A stretch of 46,549 nt of DNA from Roseomonas sp. (GTDB taxonomy: Bacteria > Pseudomonadota > Alphaproteobacteria > Acetobacterales > Acetobacteraceae): contig JADCGA010000043.1 of assembly GCA_020249265.1 (NCBI GenBank), positions 1 through 46,549 on the forward strand, read 5' to 3'. The notes under the pieces were generated by a model. It searched no databases and was not told the DNA's origin. It saw nothing but the letters and a program-made list of their open reading frames with translations. Positions 26,738 through 36,222 of the stretch are shown in pieces. Both the position numbers and the translations under genes were made by a program. Within the stretch, counting starts at the first letter, position 1. Every line of letters starts with the position of its first letter.

Positions 26738-27034
26738 ATGTCCCTCGATACCGCCACCGTCAGGCGCGTTGCGGCTTTGGCCCGGCTGCGCCTTGAAGAA
26801 CAGGATATCGCCCGCGTGCAGGGCGAACTCAACGGCATTCTGGGCTGGATTGAACAGCTCCAGGCCGTGAATACCGATGGGGTGGAGCCAATGGCCGGCG
26901 GTACCCCCGGCGGCGTGGCGGCGATGCCGATGCGCGATGATGTGGTGACCGATGGCGGCCAGGCCGAAGCCGTGCTGGCCAATGCGCCGGATCGAGAAGG
27001 CGAGTATTTCGGCGTCCCGAAGGTGGTGGAATAA
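26738..27034 (+). CDS. gatC: Aspartyl/glutamyl-tRNA amidotransferase subunit C
   Basis: GatC is the small linker subunit that holds GatA and GatB together. The 98-residue protein shows [36 protein letters not shown], then DGVEPM and MRDDVV, all typical. Its TAA overlaps the gatA ATG (TAATG), so translation is coupled. Confidence 0.95.
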   Translation: MSLDTATVRRVAALARLRLEEQDIARVQGELNGILGWIEQLQAVNTDGVEPMAGGTPGGVAAMPMRDDVVTDGGQAEAVLANAPDREGEYFGVPKVVE

Positions 27035-28521
27035 TGCATCCGACCGATTTTACCCTCGCGGGCGCCTTGGCCGCGCTGAATGAGGGCGCGATCAGCGCCG
27101 AGGAATTGACGCGCGCCCATGTGGCCGCGGTTGAGGCGCTGAACCCGAAGCTGAATGCCTTCATCACCACCACGAGCGAACAGGCGCTAGACGCCGCCCG
27201 CGCATCCGATGCGCGCCGCAAGCGGGGTGAGGCCGGGCCGCTTGAGGGTATTCCGCTTGCCATCAAGGATTTGTTCTGCACGGAAGGTGTGCGCACCACG
27301 GCGGGTTCGAAAATCCTGGGCAATTTCATCCCGCCTTATGAAAGCACCGTCACCGCGCAGTTGAAGCGTGATGGCGCGGTGTTTGTCGGCAAGGCCAATC
27401 TGGATGAATTCGCCATGGGGTCATCCAATTTGACCTCGGCCTATGGCGGCGTATTGAACCCTTGGCAGCGCAAGGATGATCCAAGCGCGCGGCTGGTGCC
27501 GGGCGGGTCTTCTGGTGGCTCGGCGGCGGCCGTTGCGGCGCGCATGGCGCTGGGGGCGACTGGCACGGATACGGGCGGTTCCATCCGTCAGCCGGCGGCG
27601 TTTTGCGGCATTACCGGCATCAAGCCGACCTATGGGCGCTGTTCGCGCTTTGGCATTGTGGCCTTTGCTTCATCGCTTGACCAAGCCGGCCCCTTTGCGC
27701 GCACGGTGGAAGATTGCGCCATTCTGCTGCGGTCCATGGCGGGGCATGATCCCAAGGATTCGACCAGCGCCGCCCAGCCCGTACCGGATTTCGCTGCGGC
27801 TTGTGGGCGGAGCGTGAAGGGAATGCGCATTGGCGTGCCGCGCGAATACCGCCTGGATGGCATGCCGGCGGAGATTGAAAAACTCTGGCGTCAGGGGCTG
27901 GATTGGCTGCGCGATGCAGGGGCGGAGATTGTGGATATCTCCCTGCCGCACACGAAATATGCGCTGCCCACCTATTACATCGTGGCGCCCGCTGAGGCTT
28001 CATCGAACCTCGCGCGCTATGATGGCGTGCGCTTCGGCTTGCGCGTGGCGGAGAAGGATAGCGACCTGCGTGATCTGTATGAGCGCACGCGGGCCGAGGG
28101 GTTTGGCGCGGAGGTGCGCCGGCGCATCATGATCGGCACTTATGTGCTGAGTGCCGGCTATTACGACGCCTATTACCTGAAAGCGCAGAAAATCCGCGCC
28201 CTGATTGCGCGGGATTTCGATGAAGCCTGGCAGAAGGTGGATGCGATTGTGACGCCGGCCACGCCTTCAGCGGCCTTTGCGGAAGGCGAGAACACCGATG
28301 ACCCGGTGAAGATGTATTTGAATGATGTTTTCACCGTGACGGCCAATCTGGCGGGGCTGCCGGGCCTTGCCTTGCCGACCGGGCTTGATCATCAGGGCTT
28401 GCCGCTCGGCTTGCAGGTAATTGGCCGCGCCTTTGATGAGGAAACGGTTTTCGCCGTGGGGGCAGCGCTGGAACGCGCGGCTGATTTCAAGGCCGTACCT
28501 GCAATGAGGGCCGGGGCATGA
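27034..28521 (+). CDS. gatA: Aspartyl/glutamyl-tRNA amidotransferase subunit A
   Basis: GatA is the amidase that frees ammonia from glutamine for transamidation of misacylated tRNAs. The 495-residue protein has the Ser-cisSer-Lys triad: Lys in [12 protein letters not shown], and the serines in [13 protein letters not shown] and [15 protein letters not shown]. Length is normal. The stop overlaps the gatB ATG by 4 bases. The presence of gatCAB implies that Gln-tRNA and/or Asn-tRNA is made by the indirect route. Confidence 0.97.
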   Translation: MHPTDFTLAGALAALNEGAISAEELTRAHVAAVEALNPKLNAFITTTSEQALDAARASDARRKRGEAGPLEGIPLAIKDLFCTEGVRTTAGSKILGNFIPPYESTVTAQLKRDGAVFVGKANLDEFAMGSSNLTSAYGGVLNPWQRKDDPSARLVPGGSSGGSAAAVAARMALGATGTDTGGSIRQPAAFCGITGIKPTYGRCSRFGIVAFASSLDQAGPFARTVEDCAILLRSMAGHDPKDSTSAAQPVPDFAAACGRSVKGMRIGVPREYRLDGMPAEIEKLWRQGLDWLRDAGAEIVDISLPHTKYALPTYYIVAPAEASSNLARYDGVRFGLRVAEKDSDLRDLYERTRAEGFGAEVRRRIMIGTYVLSAGYYDAYYLKAQKIRALIARDFDEAWQKVDAIVTPATPSAAFAEGENTDDPVKMYLNDVFTVTANLAGLPGLALPTGLDHQGLPLGLQVIGRAFDEETVFAVGAALERAADFKAVPAMRAGA

Positions 28522-29969
28522 CCTATATCGTCGAGGGGGAATCAGGCCCCTGGGAAGTGGTGATCGGGCTTGAGGTTCATGCCCAGGTCACGTCCAACGC
28601 CAAGCTGTTTTCCGGCGCGGCGACGGCCTTTGGCGCGGAACCCAATGCGCAGGTTTCCTTCATTGATGCGGGCTTCCCCGGCATGTTGCCGGTGATCAAC
28701 CATGAATGCGTGGCGCAGGCCGTGCGCACCGGGCTTGGCTTGAATGCCAAGGTCAATCTTTGGTCGCGCTTTGATCGTAAGAACTACTTCTACGCCGATC
28801 TGCCGCAGGGCTATCAGATCAGCCAATACGCGCATCCCATCATTGGCGAAGGCGCGATTGATATTGAGTTGGCCGATGGCAGCACGAAAACCATTGGCAT
28901 TACGCGGCTGCATCTGGAACAGGATGCCGGCAAATCCCAGCACGACCAGCACGCGACAAAATCCTTCATTGACCTGAACCGTTCCGGTGTGGCGCTGATG
29001 GAAATTGTCTCGGAACCCGATATGCGCAGCCCAGAGGAAGCCGGCGCTTACCTCACCAAGCTCCGCCAGATTATGCGCTATCTCGGCACTTGCGATGGCA
29101 ATATGGATGAAGGCTCCATGCGGGCGGATGTGAATGTCTCCGTCCGCAAGGCGGGCGAAGGGTTCCGCACGCGCTGCGAAGTGAAGAATGTGAATTCCAT
29201 CCGCTTTGTCATGCAGGCGGTGGAAGCCGAAGCGCGCCGCCAGGTTGAGGTGTGGGAATCAGGTGGCACGGTTGATCAGGAAACGCGGCTTTTCGATACA
29301 AGCCGCGGCATTACGCGTTCCATGCGGTCAAAAGAAGACGCGCATGATTATCGCTATTTCCCGGACCCGGATTTGCCCCCGCTGGTGATTGACGCGGCCT
29401 GGGTGGAAGGGCTGAAGGCTGCTTTGCCGGAACTTCCCGATCAGCGCCGCGCGCGTTATGTGCGCGATTACGGCATTACGCCCTATGACGCGCATGTGCT
29501 GACGCTGGAACGCGAAACCGCTGCCTATTTTGAGGCCGTTGCCAAAGGCCGCGATGCCAAGCAGGCCGCGAATTGGGTGATGGGTGATCTTTTCGCCGCC
29601 ATCAACCGCACCAAAAGCTCCATCGCTGAACCGCCCGTCAATGCCACTGATCTTGGCGCGCTGCTGGATTTGATGGTCGATGGCACGCTTTCCGGCAAGC
29701 TCGCCAAGGAAGTGTTCGAAGTAATGGTGGAAACGGGCCGCGCGCCGGGCGCCATTGTGGAAGAACGCGGCCTGAAGCAGGTGACGGATAGCGGCGCGAT
29801 TGAAGCGGTGATTGACCAGGTTCTGGCCGCCAATGCCGATAAGGTCGCGGAATATCGTTCTGGCAAGGATAAGCTGTTTGGCTTCTTTGTTGGCCAGACC
29901 ATGAAGGCCATGCAGGGCAAGGGCAATCCTGCGCTGGTCAATGATGTGCTGAAGCAGAAGCTTTCGTGA
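28518..29969 (+). CDS. gatB: Aspartyl/glutamyl-tRNA amidotransferase subunit B
   Basis: GatB binds the mischarged tRNA and carries the kinase/transamidase site. The 483-residue protein starts with [21 protein letters not shown], contains [20 protein letters not shown] and [13 protein letters not shown], and ends with the YqeY-like tail domain ([16 protein letters not shown]). It completes the gatCAB operon and converges on a Kef-type gene 19 bases later. Confidence 0.97.
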   Translation: MTYIVEGESGPWEVVIGLEVHAQVTSNAKLFSGAATAFGAEPNAQVSFIDAGFPGMLPVINHECVAQAVRTGLGLNAKVNLWSRFDRKNYFYADLPQGYQISQYAHPIIGEGAIDIELADGSTKTIGITRLHLEQDAGKSQHDQHATKSFIDLNRSGVALMEIVSEPDMRSPEEAGAYLTKLRQIMRYLGTCDGNMDEGSMRADVNVSVRKAGEGFRTRCEVKNVNSIRFVMQAVEAEARRQVEVWESGGTVDQETRLFDTSRGITRSMRSKEDAHDYRYFPDPDLPPLVIDAAWVEGLKAALPELPDQRRARYVRDYGITPYDAHVLTLERETAAYFEAVAKGRDAKQAANWVMGDLFAAINRTKSSIAEPPVNATDLGALLDLMVDGTLSGKLAKEVFEVMVETGRAPGAIVEERGLKQVTDSGAIEAVIDQVLAANADKVAEYRSGKDKLFGFFVGQTMKAMQGKGNPALVNDVLKQKLS

Positions 29970-29988
29970 TTTAGGCGCTGGCGGTGGG

Positions 29989-31737
29989 TTACGCCCCCCG
30001 CGCAGCGCTGCGCAATTCTTCCGCGAAATCGGCACGCTTTTGGTGGATGGAGGCGATCACGCGCCCCATCGGCACGCCAAGCGCCACCAGCGCGGCTTCG
30101 GATAATTGCAGGCTTGCTTCAATCGTCTCCGGCACGGTTTCACTCACGCCCTGCGCGTAAAGATGGCGGGCATGCGCCGCATCCCGCGCGCGGGAGATGA
30201 TGGGCAAATCCGGCCTCTCTGCGCGAATGGCGCTGATAATCTGATCTATCTGAGGCGCAAGATTGATGGTGATGATGACGCTTTGCGCTGAAGCCAGGCC
30301 ACAGGCCTGCAAGAAGGCCGGGCGCGCAGCATCGCCGAAGAACACGTCCTCACCTGCGCGGCGGGCGCGGGCGACGGTTGCGGGGTCACTATCCACCGCC
30401 ACATGCCGCAATCCATGCTCGCGCAGCAACGCGGCCACGGTTCTCCCCACGCGGCCATAGCCGATGATGATGGCGTGGCCCTGCTGCGCTTCCGGCAGGG
30501 CTTCAAGCGCAGGGTCCTTGGGCTTGGCTTCCTCCAGCAAGGGCGCCAGACGCCGCGCAAGGGCTGAAAGCAACGGCAGTAGCGCCATGGTCAGGCTGAT
30601 CGCCGCCAGAACAAAGCTGCCAAGCTTTGGTTCAATCAACGCCAAACCGGTCGCGAGCCCAATGCCCACAAAGGCGAATTCGCCGCCCGGGCCAAGCAAT
30701 AGCGCCGCTTCCAAGGAAGCCGCGCGCGTCAGCGCAAAATACCGCGCCAGCGCATAGACGATCCCGGCCTTGAGTGCGATCAGCCCAAAAGCCAAGCCGA
30801 AAAGCAGCACGGCTTCGCGCGCCACTTCGCGGAAATCAATATTCATGCCGACGCTGAAGAAGAAAATACCCAGCAGCAGACCCTTGAAGGGCTCGATCGT
30901 GGCCTGTACCGCGCGGCGATATTCGGTCTCGGCCAGCAAAAGCCCCGCGACAAAGGCGCCAATCGCCATGGAAAGCCCGGCCTTGGCGGCCAGGATGCCG
31001 GTTGCGACAATCACGAATAGTACGGCGGCGATGAACAATTCTTCCGAACGCTGGCCGCCCACCAGGCGAAATAGTGGGCGCAGAACCGCGCGCCCTACCA
31101 GCACAATCACCGCCAACACCAGCAAAGCCTGGCCAAGCGCAGTTGCGATACTCAGCAGCACGGAACCGCCACCCTTAGCGCCAAGGATGCCGATGAAAAG
31201 CAGAATGGGCACCACCGCCACATCCTGCGCCAGCAGCACAGAGAAACTGGCGCGCCCGCCACTGGTCAGCAGCCTTTCCTGCTGCGCCAGCAGTTCCAGC
31301 ACAATGGCGGTGGAAGAAAGTGCCAAACATGCGGCGAGCACCGCGGCAATCTGGGGTGTCAGGCCGAAGGCGAGTGCAATCAGGCTGATCACAACAAAGC
31401 TGATCGCCAATTGCAGCCCACCCAGGCCCAGCACCAGCCGGCGCATCGCCTTCAGGCGTTCAAAGGAAAGTTCAAGCCCAATCAGAAATAGCAGAAAAAC
31501 CACGCCAAGTTCGGCAATCGCGGTGACACTTTTCGCATCAATCACCGTGAACCAGTAAAGCAGAGGGTATTCATTGATGAAGGACCCAAGCGCGAGCGGC
31601 CCCAGTAGCGCCCCCGCGCCAAGATAGCCAAGTACCGGGCTGACACCGGCGCGGCGCAACAGCGGCACGATCACGCCCGCCGTGCCCAGCACAACCAGCG
31701 CATCGCTATAGGCCTGAATATTGAGCCCTTCAGCCAC
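29989..31737 (-). CDS. Kef-type K+/H+ antiporter with RCK domain
   Basis: This 582-residue CPA2-family cation:proton antiporter has about 12 membrane segments over residues 1-385 (GYLGAGALLGP, FLIGLELSFERL, SSTAIVLELL, AQDVAVVPILL) and then a cytoplasmic RCK_N/TrkA-N domain with a Rossmann motif (IIIGYGRVGRTVAALL) and VAVDSDPATV. This matches KefB/KefC-like and YbaL-like proteins; which ion is moved is not known. The short C-terminus ends without a second RCK_C domain. Confidence 0.9.
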   Translation of the reverse strand: MAEGLNIQAYSDALVVLGTAGVIVPLLRRAGVSPVLGYLGAGALLGPLALGSFINEYPLLYWFTVIDAKSVTAIAELGVVFLLFLIGLELSFERLKAMRRLVLGLGGLQLAISFVVISLIALAFGLTPQIAAVLAACLALSSTAIVLELLAQQERLLTSGGRASFSVLLAQDVAVVPILLFIGILGAKGGGSVLLSIATALGQALLVLAVIVLVGRAVLRPLFRLVGGQRSEELFIAAVLFVIVATGILAAKAGLSMAIGAFVAGLLLAETEYRRAVQATIEPFKGLLLGIFFFSVGMNIDFREVAREAVLLFGLAFGLIALKAGIVYALARYFALTRAASLEAALLLGPGGEFAFVGIGLATGLALIEPKLGSFVLAAISLTMALLPLLSALARRLAPLLEEAKPKDPALEALPEAQQGHAIIIGYGRVGRTVAALLREHGLRHVAVDSDPATVARARRAGEDVFFGDAARPAFLQACGLASAQSVIITINLAPQIDQIISAIRAERPDLPIISRARDAAHARHLYAQGVSETVPETIEASLQLSEAALVALGVPMGRVIASIHQKRADFAEELRSAARGA

Positions 31738-31769
31738 CCCGGCACCCTATGTGGCGAGACGATGCGGGA

Positions 31770-32576
31770 TCAAGCCACACAACCGGTGGCCTTGAAGAAC
31801 GTGTAGAGGAATACCCCGTCAGGCTCGGCTGCCGTGCGGTGCAAGGCCCGAATGCCTGCGTCGAAGCCGTCTTGCGTAGCGAGTCCAGCAGCCACCGAAC
31901 CCTCTCGTACGCCCTGGATCATGGCTGTGAAGGTCCGCCTGGTGAAGCCTTCAGCGAAAGCGGGACGGCTAGCATCGGCGTAGACCATGCGGGGCGAAAC
32001 ACGCACCTCCTCGAAGCCCGCGTCGACGAGCAGCGGGTAAAGTCGTCGCCCGATGTTCGCGTCGCCACCGGCGCGCCGCTGTAGTTCCACTTGGCAGGCA
32101 ATAGCTGCGCGTGCGGCAGCGCTTTCGGGGTGGAAAACGATGGAGCCGTGGTCACCCTCAATTACGGTGATCGTCCCGCTTGGCCGCAGCAGTGTCCGCA
32201 GCGCCGCCAGCATAGCCTCCGGATTTGGCAGGTGCTCCAGCACGAAGCAGACGAAGACATGGTCAAAGGAACCCGGCCGAAAGGGGGCCGCGCGGATGTC
32301 CGCCTGCACGAAACGGACGTTGTCGAGTCCTTCGGCCAAGATACGTCGCTCGGCCTCCGCCAGAGAGGCCGCCGAGAGGTCTACGGCGGTGATCCGCGCG
32401 CCAATACTACGGCGGGCCAGCGCCGCGGTCTGCGCCCCAGTGCCGCAGCCGGCCTCGAGCACCTCGGTGCCATCCAGGAAGCCAGTATCGCCGTGCAACA
32501 GATCCTCCAAAGTGCGCGCCTGGTCCTCTAGCCGCTCGGCTTCCCGCCCACTGTAGCCATGCACGTAGCCGCCCAT
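31770..32576 (-). CDS. Class I SAM-dependent methyltransferase
   Basis: This 268-residue protein has the class I methyltransferase core: motif I VLEAGCGTGAQTAAL, the acidic residue in ITAVDLSAASL, motif III with VRFVQADIRAAPF, and FVCFVLEHLPNPEAML. The substrate cannot be told. It follows the Kef gene's start by 32 bases but is transcribed in the same direction upstream of it, so the two could form a pair. Codon choice (more CGT, CTC, GAG) looks slightly different from neighbours and the upstream gap is AT-rich, which might mean it was acquired. Confidence 0.85.
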   Translation of the reverse strand: MGGYVHGYSGREAERLEDQARTLEDLLHGDTGFLDGTEVLEAGCGTGAQTAALARRSIGARITAVDLSAASLAEAERRILAEGLDNVRFVQADIRAAPFRPGSFDHVFVCFVLEHLPNPEAMLAALRTLLRPSGTITVIEGDHGSIVFHPESAAARAAIACQVELQRRAGGDANIGRRLYPLLVDAGFEEVRVSPRMVYADASRPAFAEGFTRRTFTAMIQGVREGSVAAGLATQDGFDAGIRALHRTAAEPDGVFLYTFFKATGCVA

Positions 32577-32657
32577 CCGCCTGTCCCCGCATGTTGGTTT
32601 GGTAAAATACAGGCTTTAGGATATGGGGCGCGCGCGGCGATTTGAAGGCAGCGGGCG

Positions 32658-33008
32658 TCAGGCTTTCAATAAGGCAGCGTAACGCGCGGGATCAAAGCCA
32701 ATGATCAGCGCATCGCCCTTGGTGAGCACCGGGCGCTTGATCATGCTGGGCTGCGCTAGCATCAGCGCCATGGCGCGGGCTTCGTCCAGCCCTTGCTTCT
32801 GATCATCCGGCAATTTTCGGAAGGTTGTGCCGGCGCGGTTCAGCAGAGCCTCCCACCCCGCCTGACGCACCCAGGCTTGCAGTAGGGCCGGCGTGATGCC
32901 CGCGGTTTTGTAGTCATGGAAGTCATGGGCAATGCCCGCCGCTTCCAGCCAGGCGCGCGCCTTTTTCATGGTGTCGCAATTCTTGATGCCATGGATGGTG
33001 ATGGTCAT
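32658..33008 (-). CDS. ArsC/Spx-family protein (YffB-like)
   Basis: This 116-residue protein has the thioredoxin-like ArsC/Spx fold: ITIHGIKNCDTMKKARAWLE with one Cys (residue 11), DYKTAGITPALL, LPDDQKQGLDEA and SMIKRPVLTKGDALIIGFDP. This matches the YffB subgroup, annotated as arsenate reductase-like but with no shown arsenate role. No ars genes are near. It is divergent from the yghU-like gene with 91 bases between. Confidence 0.88.
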   Translation of the reverse strand: MTITIHGIKNCDTMKKARAWLEAAGIAHDFHDYKTAGITPALLQAWVRQAGWEALLNRAGTTFRKLPDDQKQGLDEARAMALMLAQPSMIKRPVLTKGDALIIGFDPARYAALLKA

Positions 33009-33099
33009 GTCGCCTGCCCCTGTCCGATCGCCCCGCGATACCAGCCTTGCGCGCCACCGCCAATCGCGCCAGCTTCAGCCAATCCCAAGGAGCACCCCC

Positions 33100-33981
33100 A
33101 TGAGCAGCAGCAGCGATTACACCCCCCCGAAAGTCTGGACCTGGAACAAGGCCAATGGCGGGCGCTTTGCCAATATCAACCGCCCCATCGCCGGCCCGAC
33201 GCATGACAAGGAATTGCCGGTGGGCCACCACCCCTTGCAGCTTTATTCGCTGGGCACGCCCAATGGCCAGAAGGTGACGATCCTGCTGGAGGAGCTTTTG
33301 GCGCTTGGCCACAAAGGTGCGGAATACGACGCCTGGCTGATTCGTATTGGTGAAGGCCAGCAATTCGGCAGTGGCTTTGTGGATATCAACCCCAATTCGA
33401 AAATCCCAGCACTTTTGGATCGCAGCGGGCCGAAGCCCATCCGCGTTTTCGAAAGCGCGGCGATCCTGATGCACCTTGCGGAAAAATTCGACGCCTTCCT
33501 GCCGAAGGAAGCGGCGGCGCGCGCCGAATGCCTTTCCTGGCTGTTCTGGCAAATGGGCAGCGCGCCTTACCTCGGCGGCGGTTTCGGGCATTTCTATGCC
33601 TATGCGCCGGTGAAGATTGAATACGCGATTGATCGCTTTACGATGGAAACCAAGCGGCAATTGGATGTGTTGGACCGGCGGCTGGCCGAAAGCGCCTATC
33701 TGGGTGGGGATGATTATACCATCGCCGATATCGCCGTTTGGCCCTGGTATGGCGGGCTGGTGAAGGGCTTCCTGTATGGCGCAGCGGAATTCCTTGCCGT
33801 GCATGAATACAAGAATGTGCAGCGCTGGGCGGAAGCCATCTTCGCCCGCCCCACCGTGATGCGCGGGCGCATGGTGAACCGCGTAACCGGGGAGCCATCC
33901 GAACAATTGCATGAACGCCATGACGCGCATGATTTCGAAACAAAAACCCAAGACAAGCTGGCGCCTGGTGGCGCAGCTTGA
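33100..33981 (+). CDS. yghU: YghU-like glutathione-dependent disulfide-bond oxidoreductase
   Basis: This 293-residue protein belongs to the Nu-class glutathione transferases (YghU/YfcG). It shows the N-terminal YTPPKVWTWNKANGGRFANI and GPTHDKELPVGHHPLQLYSLGTPNGQKVTILLEEL, the thioredoxin-like GSH site with NPNSKIPALLD and FESAAILMHLAEKF, and a C-terminal helical domain (YTIADIAVWPW). Enzymes of this type reduce disulfides using two glutathiones. ATG 33100 follows AAGGAG at the right distance; earlier in-frame starts run into the divergent gene. Confidence 0.92.
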   Translation: MSSSSDYTPPKVWTWNKANGGRFANINRPIAGPTHDKELPVGHHPLQLYSLGTPNGQKVTILLEELLALGHKGAEYDAWLIRIGEGQQFGSGFVDINPNSKIPALLDRSGPKPIRVFESAAILMHLAEKFDAFLPKEAAARAECLSWLFWQMGSAPYLGGGFGHFYAYAPVKIEYAIDRFTMETKRQLDVLDRRLAESAYLGGDDYTIADIAVWPWYGGLVKGFLYGAAEFLAVHEYKNVQRWAEAIFARPTVMRGRMVNRVTGEPSEQLHERHDAHDFETKTQDKLAPGGAA

Positions 33982-34020
33982 TCAGGTTGCAACACACAAT
34001 AATTCCTGAGGGGAAACACC

Positions 34021-34806
34021 ATGCCTATCGCTCCTAATTTCGCACGTCGCCGCTTGGAAAAGGGTGAACTCGCCCTTGGCTTTGGCGTGCATCATTTGCG
34101 CACGCCGGCTGCCGGCATGATTGCCGCTTCTTCTGGCTTTGATTGGCTGTTCATTGACATGGAACATGGCGCCATGAGTGTGGATGACGCAACGCGCATG
34201 GCCATGGCGGCACTTTCGCAAGGCGTTACACCTATTGTTCGCTGCTGCAAGGATGCGCTGTTTGAAGGCACGCGCTGCCTGGATAATGGCGCCATGGGCG
34301 TGGTGGTGCCGCATATTGATAACGCGGATGAAGCCCGCGATGTGGTGCGCGCCTTCCGCTACCCGCCGCTGGGTGAGCGTTCCTGGGGCGGCCCGCCGGC
34401 GCAATATGCCTTCCAGGTTTCCGATACCGCCGCCGCGCAAAAGGAACTTAACGAACAGATCATGGTGACAGTCATGATTGAAACGCCGGAAGCCGTTGCC
34501 AATGCAGATTCCATCGCCGCTGTGCCTGGCGTGGATTGCCTGATGATCGGCACATCGGACCTCACGGCCTCCATGGGCATTGCCGGGCAGATCGGGCATC
34601 CCGATGTGCGCGCGGCCTATGCCAAGGTGGCGGCGGCCTGCAAGGCGCATGGCAAAATCATGGGCATGGGCGGCGTTTATGATGAGAAGGTTGCGCCGGA
34701 TTACATCGCCCTTGGCGCGCGCTTCCTATTGAGCGGTTCAGACCACGCCTTCCTGATGGCAGGCGGCGGCGCGCGGGCGAAATTCCTGCGCGGCTTGGAG
34801 GGCTGA
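34021..34806 (+). CDS. HpcH/HpaI-family aldolase
   Basis: This 261-residue protein is a class II (metal-dependent) pyruvate aldolase of the HpcH/HpaI family, cleaving 2-keto-3-deoxy or 2,4-dihydroxy acids to pyruvate and an aldehyde. Seen: FDWLFIDMEHGAMSVDDATRM with the catalytic His, YPPLGERSWGG with the Arg, VMIETPEAVANADSIAAVPGVDCLMIGTSDLTASMG with metal-binding Glu and Asp. The start has a clear AGGGGAAA ribosome binding site. The real substrate is unknown; no catabolic partner is adjacent. A strong hairpin follows at 34836-34865. Confidence 0.88.
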   Translation: MPIAPNFARRRLEKGELALGFGVHHLRTPAAGMIAASSGFDWLFIDMEHGAMSVDDATRMAMAALSQGVTPIVRCCKDALFEGTRCLDNGAMGVVVPHIDNADEARDVVRAFRYPPLGERSWGGPPAQYAFQVSDTAAAQKELNEQIMVTVMIETPEAVANADSIAAVPGVDCLMIGTSDLTASMGIAGQIGHPDVRAAYAKVAAACKAHGKIMGMGGVYDEKVAPDYIALGARFLLSGSDHAFLMAGGGARAKFLRGLEG

Positions 34807-34835
34807 TTGTAACGGGAGTCGGTAACACGCGGGAT

Positions 34836-34865
34836 CTGCGCGGCGCTCAAGTATCTGCCGCGCAG
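34836..34865 (+). terminator. Hairpin after the HpcH/HpaI aldolase
   Basis: A perfect 9-bp GC stem (CTGCGCGGC with GCCGCGCAG) and a 12-base loop lie 30 bases after the stop. There is no T-run, so it may be a weak terminator or an RNA-stabilising stem. Confidence 0.4.
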
Positions 34866-34981
34866 GGCTGCCCTGCCTGGCCTGCATGGCGGCAGCATGC
34901 CCGGCAAGGCTAGACTATTGGCTGCGCCGTCTTGATCCCGGCCAGCCGCGACAACATCTCCCGCGCCGAAAGGTTTCCCTC

Positions 34982-36013
34982 ATGCGCCGCCGTTCCCTGA
35001 TTGCCCTGCCCTTCGCCGCCCCACTGGCCAGCCCCGCCTTGGTCGCGGCGCAGGAGCGCGTGATCAATCTCTATTCGTCGCGCCATTACGATACGGATCG
35101 CGCGCTGTATGAGGGCTTCACGGCGGAAACCGGCATTCGTACCCGCCTGATTGAAGGCGATGCGGATCAATTGATCGCGCGCATTCAGTCCGAAGGTGCG
35201 AATAGCCCCGCCGATGTGCTGATCACGGTGGATGCGGCCAAGCTCGCCCGCGCTGTGGAAGTCGGCATTCTGGCCGAAACACGGAGCGAGATTCTGGAAG
35301 CCCGAATCCCCGCGCATCTCCGCGCCGCAGACGGGCAATGGTTTGGGCTTTCCAGCCGCGCGCGCGTGATCATGTATGACCGCCAGCGGGGCGTGCCGGA
35401 AGGTGTCGCGCGGTATGAGGATTTGGCCCTGCCGGCGCAACGCGGGCAGGTGCTGATCAGGGCGGCGGCGCATCCCTACAACACCTCCCTCATGGCGAGC
35501 ATTCTGCTGGCCAATGGCGCGGAAGCGGCGGAAGCCTGGGCGCGCGGCGTGGTGGCCAATATGGCGCGCCCACCGCAGGGTGGCGATACGCCGCAATTCC
35601 AAGCGGTGACCGCGGGCGTGGGGCGCTTGGCGGTGGCGAATACCTATTACCTCGCGCGGTTCGGCGCTTCGACCAATGCGCAGGAAAAGGCGCTGTTTGA
35701 TCGGATGGGGGTGATCTTCCCCAACCAGGCGCCAGGTGATCGCGGGGCGCATGTAAATGTCTCCGGCGCGGGGGTGGTGCGGAGTTCCGCAAACAAGGCC
35801 GGCGCGCTGCGCTTCATTGAATACCTTTCAAGCCAACGCGCGCAGGAATTATTCGCCAATGGCAATTTTGAATATCCGGTGGTGGCAGGGGTCGCGCCGC
35901 ATCCCGCGCTGATAGCACTTGGCAGTTTCCGCGCTGATCAATTGAACGCGCAACGCTATGGCGCACTGGCGCCGGAGGCGCTGCGGATTATGCAAAGGGC
36001 GGGGTGGCGCTGA
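34982..36013 (+). CDS. Fe(III) ABC transporter substrate-binding protein
   Basis: This 343-residue protein starts with MRRRSLIALPFAAPLASPALVAAQ, an export signal, and then ERVINLYSSRHYDTDRALYEGF, the typical FbpA/FutA opening. The C-lobe has NTYYLARFG, where the two tyrosines match the Fe(III) ligands of the family, and IFPNQAPGDRGAHVNVSGAGVV. ATG 34982 is chosen because it begins the signal peptide; a longer frame to 34886 adds no recognisable sequence. The permease and ATPase genes are not next to it, so it stands alone here, unlike most iron ABC systems. Confidence 0.9.
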   Translation: MRRRSLIALPFAAPLASPALVAAQERVINLYSSRHYDTDRALYEGFTAETGIRTRLIEGDADQLIARIQSEGANSPADVLITVDAAKLARAVEVGILAETRSEILEARIPAHLRAADGQWFGLSSRARVIMYDRQRGVPEGVARYEDLALPAQRGQVLIRAAAHPYNTSLMASILLANGAEAAEAWARGVVANMARPPQGGDTPQFQAVTAGVGRLAVANTYYLARFGASTNAQEKALFDRMGVIFPNQAPGDRGAHVNVSGAGVVRSSANKAGALRFIEYLSSQRAQELFANGNFEYPVVAGVAPHPALIALGSFRADQLNAQRYGALAPEALRIMQRAGWR

Positions 36014-36045
36014 GGGGGGAGGCTTTCAAAAGCAGCGCGCTGAAA

Positions 36046-36092
36046 TTGGGGGGCAAGAGAACTCGCCCCCCAAACCCCCCACTCCTTTTTTT
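36046..36092 (+). terminator. Probable terminator of the Fe(III)-binding protein gene
   Basis: A perfect 9-bp stem (TTGGGGGGC with GCCCCCCAA, 36046-36054 and 36065-36073) with a 10-base loop is followed, after a C-rich spacer, by seven T (36086-36092). The gap to the T-run is longer than usual. Confidence 0.5.
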
Positions 36093-36222
36093 GACTTTTG
36101 GCGCTGGGCGTTTCGCAACGCGGCACGCCATTTCGATCCTTCGAATGCCTTAGGCGCCGTCAGCCAGCGCGCCAAAGGGTCCAAAAGGTTTCAACGACAG
36201 GCACCAAACATCACTGGCTTAT